Shown in pieces: positions 22,058 through 31,852 of a stretch of 64,000 nt of DNA (its first letter is position 1; each line of letters begins with the position of its first letter). The position numbers and the translations under genes were made by a program. The stretch is taken from NCBI GenBank assembly GCA_038501785.1, contig JBAMJR010000272.1, positions 1,164,501 through 1,228,500 of the forward strand. The letters are read 5' to 3'. Under the pieces are notes generated by a model, which worked only from the letters and a program-made list of their open reading frames with translations, did no database searches and had not been told where the DNA came from. Source of the stretch: Myoxocephalus aenaeus. Lineage: Eukaryota; Chordata; Actinopteri; Perciformes; Cottidae.

Positions 22058-23520
22058 AATGTCAACGAAATAGACCACATGTTTCAGTGGTATCCCTTTA
22101 TAATAACTACACACTGTATAGCATTAGTAAAGCATGAGTAATCACTTAATTCATCATTTAGAAAGCATTATTCCAACATGAACACTCATAAGTAACTCAA
22201 TAGTATGCAAATCATAAACACAGTTATAAATATTTCATTATTGATTAATAAGCTTGACTATTATGCGTTTCATGATTGAGTTTTCATACTTTAAGTGTTT
22301 ACTCATCCTTTACTACTGCTAAATGTGTGTAGTTATTACAAAGTGCTACCGTTTAAGTTGCATTACTCTCCATTATAATACTTTTTTTTTAAATTGCAAA
22401 TTATTTTGTTCAATTAGATTGATATACTACGATTTGGATGAAACAAAATTGAAGCCAGTAACTAAAAACATGTTTCACGTTTGTTTCTATAAAATGAAAA
22501 AAGGCTGTCAAATGAAGTAAACGATAATTCAGAGTGCACCGTTGTAAAGGGATTATTCTAAATTATTGGCTAATATTTGGCCAATACACATCTTTACACA
22601 ATAGTCAAAAATATCTTCTGTTGTTGTCCATTATCTTGCCTTGATTTACTTCTCCAGTTCTTTTAATGTATCAATGTATCTCTGGGCTGCATTGTTATTG
22701 ATTATCTCATCTTATGTAAAAGGATATGCCAGAGCAGGTTATTAATCAAGATTATAATACGGGTAGATCAAATCAAGCATTCTGATTGGTTGAGAGTGAG
22801 TCACGGGGTGTAGTTTATTCAGCCATAAAGTACTGTACAGCCTGTTTACATTTAGAGCGTTCCATATCAGTGATCACTTAAAATAACAGCTAGATTTAAA
22901 TTGTGTGACCGTTAGTTGTCATTTCAAGCTTGACAGTTAAAAACATGTTTGGTGTAAACTTTGATGTCGTCACGTCCGCAGTAACGACTCAGACGTTGGT
23001 TTCCTTAACTTGCAGGTTTATTGCTTGAATGTTCACAGTATTGCAACGGGGCTCTTCGCTAACAGTAAGTTAGCTCAAACGGAACAGCTAACAAGCTCAC
23101 GTAGCATCCCCCACACTAGCATAACGACAACACACACGTCACTTCCTCCCTGACCTAAAGATGAGGAATGAAAAGGGTTTGATCACAAAATCCTGATAAT
23201 TTCCAGTGAGAGATAATTACGTCGGTAATTTCCCGACGCGAGGCGAGTTCTCTAAACATCATGGAGGAGAAACATGACGGAGAAAAGACGGACAGAAGCA
23301 GCGAGAGCACTTCTTTACATCGGTGCTGAGCGTCATCCTCCACCCTGCTTTCAACCGGCCTGTAGTCAGGTTTATAGTCCCGTATGTGCGTCCCGTGCGT
23401 CCCGGGACTATTTTCTCTGTCGCTGAAATGCGATACACAACGTTTTGCCGGCTACAACTATTTTGTGCTGAAAGGCAGCTTACATTATTATTTATAAAGT
23501 CGCAGGTACCCGTATTATAA
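22058..23520. other. Gene-free spacer, unknown repeat-like DNA
   Basis: AT-rich to about 22730, then more GC-rich from 22740 to 23520. Two minus-strand open frames near 23155-23603 overlap a hairpin and show no domain. No gene recognised. Confidence 0.4.
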
Positions 23521-23643
23521 AAGCAATAAGGTACTCGAGGCAGTACTGTGTCTACAATAATGTACAGTTCAAGGGTTTGTAACAACTCCCTTGAACAGTA
23601 CATTATTGCACGACACAGTACTGCCTCTCGTACCTTATTGCTT
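23521..23643. repeat. Large imperfect hairpin, 55/56-bp arms
   Basis: The left arm 23521-23575 starts AAGCAATAAGGTAC and includes GAGGCAGTACTGTGTC and CAATAATGTAC. The right arm 23588-23643 is its reverse complement with only a few mismatches. The loop is 12 bases. No coding capacity. Confidence 0.9.
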
Positions 23644-24564
23644 AATTATCTCAAAGTGTTTCCTGTTCCGAGACTGCAGCCAGCGTTACCATGGTGATGC
23701 ACTCTGCAGAGCCAGGCTTCAGCCCGACGTTAGCTCAGTGACCCATAATGTGCATGTGATGAGAGTACTCCACTCCTCACACACATACAGGTCCACCTCC
23801 TTCTGGGACCTTTTCACGTGGATCACACAGGAAGTGCTGTCCTGAGACTTCTCTGAATTACAGTGCGTTCACGTTGTAGGTGCTCTAGCCAGAGAGTTTT
23901 AGCAGAAGACACTGCAGCATAATAGAACGATAACAACACAAAGTCATATTATTACATGACGAGCAGTGATACAATAGCTGGGTGAAGGGAATACAATGCA
24001 TTTGTATTTATAATAGCGTCAAATCATCACAATAGTGATCTCAACACACTTTTCATATCGGCAGACCTTCCACTAGAAAGTAGTAGTGATTTCATTCATA
24101 CATATTCTCTCACTCACACAGATCTCAGTAATATCCTGTACCATGTACAACATGAAATATAACAGTACCACAAGCGTTCACAAAGACTGAACTACTCAGT
24201 GTGTCACAGCCAACCTGTGACTGACAGCTGAACTGCACTCAAGAACAATATCATTCAACATCGATGTGAACCAGGCCAACCGAACTGGGAGGGATGCTGC
24301 AAAGTAACTGGCGCTGTGTTGTGTAGGTTCAACTAAACAGTGGTCAGAAATCACCTGGTGAAATATGTACAGTGTCAACATGATGTTACAAGTCTAATTA
24401 AACATTTAGCACATTTTTACAGCATTACAAAGCATGAAAGTAACCTTCATTTAAAAGATGTGACGTGTGTCCCCTGGACTGTAACAGAGTGATGGGCTAT
24501 ACTTGTATAGAGCATTCTAGTCTCCAACCACTCCAAACTTTAACATTGAATGTAATTCACCCTT
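23644..24564. other. Gene-free spacer
   Basis: Nothing recognised apart from ordinary AT-rich sequence. Confidence 0.45.
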
Positions 24565-24722
24565 TCACACACTGATGACAGGGTACCACCATGACACCAT
24601 TCATACAGGAAGCAATTTAGGGTTAAGTGTCTTGCCCAAGGACACATCGACATGGAATAGCAGAGCCGGGGATCGAACCACCGGTCCTCTGATTGAAGGA
24701 CGACCCTACCCCACCACAGTTG
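24565..24722 (-). mobile_element. tRNA-headed SINE-like copy
   Basis: On the minus strand the phrase CAATCAGAGGACCGGTGGTT is followed by CGATCCCCGGCTC, a B-box-like tRNA T-arm, then CATGTCGATGTGTCCTTGGG and AAGACACTTAACCC. The same phrases occur on the plus strand at 51487-51660. The tRNA-like head is incomplete, so it is not a functional tRNA gene. Confidence 0.6.
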
Positions 24723-24842
24723 TCAGCAATCACCAAATAATAATGGCCACACTAAGTGATCACGCAGAAAACTATGCAATTTATACATTTCCACTTTATT
24801 TACCATGTATGCTTTGAAGTGGACAAGTTAGCCAGCATAAGG

Positions 24843-26328
24843 TGACTTTATTTACCATGACTTTATTTACCATGACTTTATTTACCATGACTTTGTTTAC
24901 CATGACTTTGTTTACCATGACTTTATTTACCATGACTTTATTTACCATGACTTTGTTTACCATGACTTTATTTACCATGACTTTATTTACCATGACTTTG
25001 TTTACCATGACTTTATTTACCATGACTTTATTTACCATGACTTTGTTTACCATGACTTTATTTACCATGACTTTGTTTACCATGACTTTGTTTACCATGA
25101 CTTTGTTTACCATGACTTTGTTTACCATGACTTTATTTACCATGACTTTATTTACCATGACTTTATTTATCATGACTTTATTTACCATGACTTTATTTAC
25201 CATGACTTTGTTTACCATGACTTTATTTACCATGACTTTGTTTACCATGACTTTGTTTACCATGACTTTGTTTATCATGACTTTGTTTACCATGACTTTG
25301 TTTACCATGACTTTGTTTACCATGACTTTATTTACCATGACTTTGTTTACCATGACTTTATTTACCATGACTTTATTTACCATGACTTTGTTTACCATGA
25401 CTTTATTTACCATGACTTTGTTTACCATGACTTTGTTTACCATGACTTTATTTACCATGACTTTGTTTACCATGACTTTATTTACCATGACTTTATTTAC
25501 CATGACTTTATTTACCATGACTTTGTTTACCATGACTTTGTTTACCATGACTTTATTTACCATGACTTTATTTACCATGACTTTGTTTACCATGACTTTA
25601 TTTACCATGACTTTATTTACCATGACTTTGTTTACCATGACTTTATTTACCATGACTTTGTTTACCATGACTTTGTTTACCATGACTTTATTTACCATGA
25701 CTTTGTTTACCATGACTTTGTTTACCATGACTTTATTTACCATGACTTTATTTACCATGACTTTATTTATCATGACTTTATTTACCATGACTTTATTTAC
25801 CATGACTTTGTTTACCATGACTTTATTTACCATGACTTTGTTTACCATGACTTTGTTTACCATGACTTTGTTTATCATGACTTTGTTTACCATGACTTTA
25901 TTTACCATGACTTTGTTTACCATGACTTTGTTTACCATGACTTTGTTTATCATGACTTTGTTTACCATGACTTTATTTACCATGACTTTGTTTACCATGA
26001 CTTTATTTACCATGACTTTGTTTACCATGACTTTATTTACCATGACTTTATTTACCATGACTTTGTTTACCATGACTTTATTTACCATGACTTTGTTTAC
26101 CATGACTTTGTTTACCATGACTTTGTTTACCATGACTTTATTTACCATGACTTTGTTTACCATGACTTTGTTTACCATAACTTTGTTTATCATGACTTTG
26201 TTGACCATGACTTTGTTGACCATGACTTTGTTTACCATGACTTTGTTTACCATGACTTTGTTTACCATGACTTTGTTGACCATGACTTTGTTGACCATGA
26301 CTTTGTTGACCATGACTTTGTTTACCAT
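24843..26328. repeat. 15-bp minisatellite, about 99 copies
   Basis: Plus-strand units are CATGACTTTATTTAC and CATGACTTTGTTTAC, with rarer TTTAT and TTGAC endings. On the transcribed minus strand each reads GGTAAATAAAGTCAT or GGTAAACAAAGTCAT. Length divisible by three keeps several frames open for 500 codons (M-T-L-F-T or M-V-N-K-V), which are not proteins. Both edges carry TTTACCATGTATGCTTTGAA followed by GTGG (24799-24822 and 26321-26344). The array ends 134 bp from plekha6 exon 26534-26462. Confidence 0.97.
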
Positions 26329-26461
26329 GTATGCTTTGAAGTGGCACGCTAAATGAAGCAGACAAGTCGGTGCCCTCATGCTGGCCACACATCGTCTAGA
26401 TAAGACAGTCTGTTTGAAGAGAAAACAACAGAAGCAGAGCAGAGAGCAGAATGAAGCAAAC

Positions 26462-26534
26462 CTTTGTAGTAGAAGAGGCATCTGTCAGTGAGGACGAACC
26501 ACCTCTTGTTCCACTGCTTCACTCCACTGCTGGC
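26462..26534 (-). CDS. plekha6: plekha6 exon, PH-domain start
   Basis: A 73-bp minus-strand exon. The acceptor is TGTGTGTTCCTCCAG ending at 26535; the donor GTTTGC starts at 26461. It reads A-S-S-G-V-K-Q-W-N-K-R-W-F-V-L-T-D-R-C-L-F-Y-Y-K plus one base, which completes an Asp codon with exon 12102-12002. This is the PH beta-2/beta-3 segment; basic residues K-Q-W-N-K-R lie where PH domains contact phosphoinositide headgroups. The A-S-S-G-V-K-Q-W-N-K-R-W wording distinguishes PLEKHA6 from PLEKHA5/7 (D-S-S-G-M-R/K-L-W-K). The donor is weak: T at +3 and +4. The 99-copy array begins 134 bp downstream in gene orientation. Confidence 0.9.
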
Positions 26535-26735
26535 CTGGAGGAACACACATCACTCATCATCATCATCATCATCGTCATCTTTGTCATGATTATCAACACA
26601 AACTCCACATCAGGAAAACATTGGTCATCAGGTCACTCTACTTTCTGTTGTTTTCCTGTTAAGGCAAATACAATTGTTCTGCATTTGCTGATTTACAAAT
26701 CTAATATCTTGTGATCTGTTGACTGTTTGGACATT

Positions 26736-26881
26736 CAATTCAATTCAGTTTATTTTATATAGCCCAACATCACAAATACAAGTTTGCCTCAGAGGGCTTT
26801 ACAATCTGTAACATAACATCCTGTCCCGGGACCTCACATCGGATCAGGAAAAACTCCCCAAATAAAGATAGGACAACTTGT
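26736..26881 (-). mobile_element. LINE 3'-end fragment
   Basis: Reverse complement of the LINE 3' UTR at 7640-7824: CAATTCAATTCAGTTTATTT, then TATAGCCCAACATCACAAAT, CAGAGGGCTTTACAATCTGT and CCTGTCCCGGGACCTCACAT. It lies in the intron between plekha6 exons 27556-27452 and 26534-26462. Confidence 0.85.
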
Positions 26882-27451
26882 ACAGAAAAGGTGCAGATGG
26901 AGTACTTGAGTACTTGATCTGGTCACAGAATGGGACTCTGCTAGAAGAAGGCCTTCCTCTCATGAGCTACTATCATCTAGATGGTACAAGGTGTTCATTA
27001 TCACAATGTGCTTCAAATAAGTTTAAGAAAAAGTAAGCACAGTAGTCACTGACTTGTTCTAAGATCCTTTTGGACTTGGCCTTTGTATTCCTGTTTACTT
27101 GAAGTGATGTACTGCCCTTCTTATGATTACACAACCCAGAATACTGACAGTTGGCCCCTTGCAGTCTGAAGCTGTCGTTCAACTAATCCGATGCAACCCC
27201 ACTGCGTCTTTATCAGACATGTAGAGTAACGACGTAGCATGAAGAGCGAGATCGTTCACCGGGTTGGTGGAGTTGTGTTTGTCCGGTCACACAAAAGCTG
27301 TCTGAGTCCCGTGAGAAACTGAAAGTAAACATTGACAGTTTGTCATCTGAGTCTTTAGTCAGTCAAGTTAGCGTCATCCGCTCTCTTCCTTTCAAGAATG
27401 TGTTGCGTGATAAGTCTGAGTCGTACTAAACATGAGTAGAGAAGGGTGTAC

Positions 27452-27556
27452 CTGCTTGTACAGCCATCCCTGCTTGGTGACCTCTGCTTTGGGATTCCTG
27501 CGCATGGAGTTGGAGCGCTTCCCGAACGTAGCTGCTGCTCTGGGAGTACGAGACAT
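27452..27556 (-). CDS. plekha6: plekha6 exon before the PH domain
   Basis: A 105-bp (35-codon) minus-strand exon. The acceptor is CTTCTGGACTGCAG ending at 27557; the donor GTACAC starts at 27451. It reads M-S-R-T-P-R-A-A-A-T-F-G-K-R-S-N-S-M-R-R-N-P, then K-Q-G-W-L-Y-K-Q. F-G-K-R-S-x-S-M-x-R-N-P followed by G-W-L-x-K-Q is the hallmark lead-in to the PH domain in PLEKHA6-type proteins, and the last six residues are PH strand beta-1. Both boundaries are phase 0, matching its neighbours. The ATG at the exon start is probably an internal Met in the full protein. Confidence 0.9.
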
Positions 27557-27921
27557 CTGCAGTCCAGAAGAGATGGAGATATAGAGGAGACAGTCTTCAT
27601 GTATTGGTTATGTAAACGATGTACACTGTGGTAGTGAGGTGCTAGGTCTGACACAGTAGCTCTTTCCCTTCATAGGTTCCACATAGCTGGTAAAGGAAAA
27701 TGTCCTTCAGTTGGTTATGAAGTGATGAGTCAATGTCATGCTGTAGCGATAGCGTCCAATCAGGGAACTCATTGACTACAAACTGGGGTTAGATCAGAGG
27801 AGTGGAAGGAATTACTTTCTTAACCTTGACATGAGGAACGTGTTCAAAAAGAACGTTCTTCCTTAGAACCCTTTGAGTAACACTAGAGAGTTTGATCACT
27901 ACTTCCTGAGGACTGAACTAC

Positions 27922-28118
27922 GACTGTGTGTGTGTGTGTGCGTGTGTGCGTGCGTGCGTGCGTGCGTGAGTGTGCGTGTGTGTGTGTGTGTGTGCGTGCG
28001 TGAGTGCGTGTGTGTGTGTGTGTGAGTGTGTGTGTGTGTGTGCGTGCGTGTGTGTGTGTGCGTGTGTGTGTGTGAGTGAGTGTGAGTGCGTGCGTGTGTG
28101 TGTGTGAGTGAGTGTGTG

Positions 28119-28181
<63 letters not shown>
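27922..28181. repeat. Long imperfect (GT)n tract in plekha6 intron
   Basis: GT dinucleotides with GC and GA variants (GTGCGTGCGTGC, GTGAGTGAGT blocks). In gene orientation it is a CA-rich tract starting about 15 nt after the donor of exon 28301-28196, inside a 639-bp intron. Intronic CA repeats near donors can bind hnRNP L-type factors; any such effect here is inference. Confidence 0.95.
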
Positions 28182-28182
<1 letters not shown>

Positions 28183-28195
28183 TCTGTGTCCTCAC

Positions 28196-28301
28196 CCGGG
28201 TGGAAGGCTCGGGTTCTGGGTTCAGGTCTGACACCATGCTGGAGGGAGAGATCTTCTCAGAAGAAGTGTTCTCCTTGCCTTTCATGTCCAGATCGCAGTG
28301 C
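28196..28301 (-). CDS. plekha6: plekha6 exon with likely start codon
   Basis: A 106-bp minus-strand exon. The acceptor is CTGCTCTTCTGTCCAG ending at 28302; the donor GTGAGG starts at 28195. An ATG at 28285-28283 opens M-K-G-K-E-N-T-S-S-E-K-I-S-P-S-S-M-V-S, then D-L-N-P-E-P-E-P-S-T-R, ending on a complete codon. The internal M-V-S and its distance to the next exon agree with the N-terminus of the short PLEKHA6 form as I remember it, so this ATG is a plausible start. The frame is also open upstream to the acceptor (H-C-D-L-D), so a longer isoform, for example with the WW domains known in this family, could splice in here. No 5' UTR exon or promoter was identified. Confidence 0.8.
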
Positions 28302-29141
28302 CTGGACAGAAGAGCAGTGCATGAGCTCCCATGGTGCATCACAGCGTTTCACTTCTACCCTCATGGTCTCGTGCCCTGCCAAGAGAAGCTTGTGATTCCC
28401 ACAATAACTACTGTGCAAAATGACAGATGGGATGAGTTTGATCTGAACTGATGTGTCCCTGAGGCTTTGGACAAATAAATAAATAAAACAACTTTTTTTA
28501 TTTTACCCAGTGGAAAATCGTTCAAAGGGAACTCCTCTTATCTTAGAGTTTGAGGTGATATTGGGTCACTGGAAATAAATAAAACATTTAAATATTTTGT
28601 TAACCAAAATGTGCGTCACATCCTATTACGTCGCTTTTAAGTATCAAGCTACAGATGAGCGAAGACGAGCGATTCTCAACTGCTGCAGCAAACTGAGCAA
28701 AGTAGATCTACTTTCAGGAAGTGGATCACGTCTCCAGACTCCTGCTGCTGCTGTGTGGCAGCTCATGAGACACTGAGGCGTCCGCTAGTGAAGAGGATCC
28801 TCCTCCTCCGCCTGCAGAGCTCTGAAGTCTGTAGTGAGACGCTCAGTGTGAACGTAGAGAAAGATTTGAGTTTAAAATGTAAACCTCAGGTATTGAACCT
28901 GCTACCTTGTGATTACAGGATGAACCCTCTACCACGTGAGACACAAATATAGATATGACTGAAGGTCCGCATAGTTGTGATCTTAACTGACCTCGATGTA
29001 GCCGACGCATGACTGTTTTTTCTACTCTTCATAAGAGTTTGGTAGTTATAAACAGGTAAAATAGCAATACAATGTCAACAATTGTCTTTATTCTTGTTCT
29101 ATAATTTCATAAATACAACAAACTATAGTTAGTGTATATAT
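28302..29141. other. Spacer with a weak tRNA-like segment
   Basis: On the minus strand, about 28945-28888 reads TCACGTGGTAGAGGGTTCAT, then CCTGTAATCACAAGGTAGCA and GGTTCAATACC. This resembles A- and B-box tRNA promoter elements of a SINE head. It does not fold into a complete tRNA by eye. Nothing else recognised. Confidence 0.35.
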
Positions 29142-29149
29142 ATAATATG

Positions 29150-31258
29150 CAGTGGCGGGCCGTGGATTTGGCATCGACGCCTGCTGTCTGTTTAGTTTAA
29201 CAGCTGATGGCGGCGCACCCCCGGACTGGGGAAAAGTGTCCCTGAGTTACTGTCACGGACCGACCCACTCAATACACGGTTCATACAGTCCATTCATGTG
29301 TTCATACATCATGTGTTCATACACCATGTGTTCATACATCATGTGTTCATACAGTCCATCATGTGTTCATACATCATGTGTTCATACATCATGTGTTCAT
29401 ACACCATGTGTTCATACATCATGTGTTCATACAGTCCATCATGTGTTCATACATCATGTGTTCATACAGTCCATTCATGTGTTCATACATCATGTGTTCA
29501 TACACCATGTGTTCATACATCATGTGTTCATACAGTCCATCATGTGTTCATACATCATGTGTTCATACATCATGTGTTCATACAGTCCATTCATGTGTTC
29601 ATACATCATGTGTTCATACAGTCCATCCTGTGTTCATACATCATGTGTTCATACAGTCCATCATGTGTTCATACATCATGTGTTCATACAGTCCATCCTG
29701 TGTTCATACATCATGTGTTCATACAGTCCATCATGTGTTCATACATCATGTGTTCATACAGTCCATCATGTGTTCATACATCATGTGTTCATACAGTCCA
29801 TCCTGTGTTCATACATCATGTGTTCATACAGTCCATCATGTGTTCATACATCATGTGTTCATACAGTCCATCATGTGTTCATACATCATGTGTTCATACA
29901 GTCCATCCTGTGTTCATACATCATGTGTTCATACAGTCCATCATGTGTTCATACATCATGTGTTCATACAGTCCATCCTGTGTTCATACATCATGTGTTC
30001 ATACAGTCCATCATGTGTTCATACATCATGTGTTCATACAGTCCATCCTGTGTTCATACATCATGTGTTCATACAGTCCATCATGTGTTCATACATCATG
30101 TGTTCATACAGTCCATCATGTGTTCATACATCATGTGTTCATACAGTCCATCATGTGTTCATACATCATGTGTTCATACAGTCCATCATGTGTTCATACA
30201 GTCCATCATGTGTTCATACAGTACATCACGTGTTCATACATCATGTGTTCATACAGTCCATCATGTGTTCATACAGTCCATCATGTGTTCATACAGTCCA
30301 TCACGTGTTCATACATCATGTGTTCATACAGTCCATCATGTGTTCATACAGTCCATCATGTGTTCATACAGTCCATCATGTGTTCATACATCATGTGTTC
30401 ATACAGTCCATCACGTGTTCATACAGTCCATCATGTGTTCATACAGTCCATCATGTGTTCATACATCATGTGTTCATACAGTCCATCATGTGTTCATACA
30501 GTCCATCACGTGTTCATACATCATGTGTTCATACAGTCCATCATGTGTTCATACAGTCCATCATGTGTTCATACAGTCCATCACGTGTTCATACATCATG
30601 TGTTCATACAGTCCATCATGTGTTCATACATCATGTGTTCATACAGTCCATCATGTGTTCATACATCATGTGTTCATACAGTCCATCACGTGTTCATACA
30701 TCATGTGTTCATACAGTCCATCATGTGTTCATACATCATGTGTTCATACAGTCCATCATGTGTTCATACATCATGTGTTCATACAGTCCACCATGTGTTC
30801 ATACATCATGTGTTCATACAGTCCATCATGTGTTCATACAGTCCATCACGTGTTCATACATCATGTGTTCATACAGTCCATCATGTGTTCATACAGTCCA
30901 TCATGTGTTCATACATCATGTGTTCATACAGTCCATCATGTGTTCATACATCATGTGTTCATACAGTCCATCACGTGTTCATACATCATGTGTTCATACA
31001 GTCCATCATGTGTTCATACATCATGTGTTCATACAGTCCACCATGTGTGGACAGCACCACCACGAGCATGGAGGGAGGTGGACAGACCTGTGGAGAGCAA
31101 TGTGCTTTCACGGAGCAGCATTCTGGGCTCGGGGAGATCTCACAGGTCCGCTGGTGGTCCACCAGCAGACCCCACCAGTACACCCCGCCAAGCAGCACAG
31201 TTACACCGCAGAGCCTCTCGGTCAGACGCCTCCGACCTGACTGACTGACCCGCCACTG
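29150..31258. mobile_element. hAT element filled by a tandem array
   Basis: Terminal inverted repeats CAGTGGCGGG (left) and CCCGCCACTG (right), flanked by an exact 8-bp direct repeat ATAATATG at 29142-29149 and 31259-31266. An 8-bp duplication is diagnostic of the hAT superfamily. Of 2109 bp, about 1770 are a minisatellite (29281-31048). The unique ends, GGCCGTGGATTTGGCATCGA on the left and GTGTGGACAGCACCACCACG to the end on the right, contain no transposase. Related pieces occur near 48586-48900, 50886-50971 and 60693-60760. Confidence 0.9.
29281..31048. repeat. 35-bp higher-order minisatellite, about 50 copies
   Basis: Two subunits alternate: CATGTGTTCATACAT (15 bp) and CATGTGTTCATACAGTCCAT (20 bp). 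Point variants (CCTGTG, CACGTG, GTACAT) mark sub-blocks; in the right third the 20-bp subunit is often repeated without the 15-bp one. All three plus frames stay open for over 600 codons because the unit lacks stops, not because it codes. Confidence 0.97.
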
Positions 31259-31266
31259 ATAATATG

Positions 31267-31852
31267 ACTATAGATAAAACTTTATAAGCTGTGATATCAA
31301 ATAGCTTTTGCGGCTCCAGACACATTTTTTGGGTGGATGGGAAAGGTTGCTGACCCCTGGTCTAATAAGCTGCAGACGTCCTCACCAGAGCAAAGACCCA
31401 CGCGTTGTGGATGTCAGACACAGACATGTAAGGAGTGGATGTGGTTACAGTGTGTGACCTGAGACTGTTCACACCACACCACAGTCAGTGTTGCTAAATC
31501 CATGCCATGGCAATAATAAAGGAGCTGTTTTGCAGAGGGGCATCATGACAAAGCAAAGCATGTGATGGCCTGGGAATGAGAATGGGCTGCATGCATATAG
31601 CTACCACATTTCATAGATCTTTAAGAAACGCATGAGAACCATATCAGATTTGATTTAGTCCTCTCTGATGTGTAGAAGGTTGTCAACACCTCACCGTGAT
31701 TCATTTGAGATAACAGTAATAACAATTCCATCAGTTTCAAAAGGGCCTTTTCTGACCGTCTGGTGCTCAGGGCACTGATGAAGTGTCCAGATGGTGTCAT
31801 GCTCATTGTGTCTAGCATGGGTTAGTGAATGATTGGTTTGTCACCTCACATT
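31267..31852. other. Gene-free spacer
   Basis: No exon or transposon recognised; the minus-strand frame at 31621-31818 has no domain. Confidence 0.45.

Noticed and set aside
24650..24720. Functional tRNA gene
   Set aside because: Only the T-arm/B-box side is preserved; the acceptor stem and A-box side do not pair. Better explained as a SINE head.
24796..26481. Open frames of 504-561 codons over the 15-bp array
   Set aside because: The unit is a multiple of three and lacks stops, so frames stay open on both strands. The peptides are pure M-T-L-F-T or M-V-N-K-V repeats, and the minus frame overlaps the real plekha6 exon in another phase.
28086..28451. Plus-strand frame overlapping the (GT)n tract
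   Set aside because: It is the antisense shadow of plekha6 exon 28301-28196 fused to VCVC from the dinucleotide repeat.
29152..31248. Three overlapping plus-strand frames of 625-698 codons
   Set aside because: All three frames of one strand are open across a 35-bp repeat without stop triplets; this is compositional, not coding.
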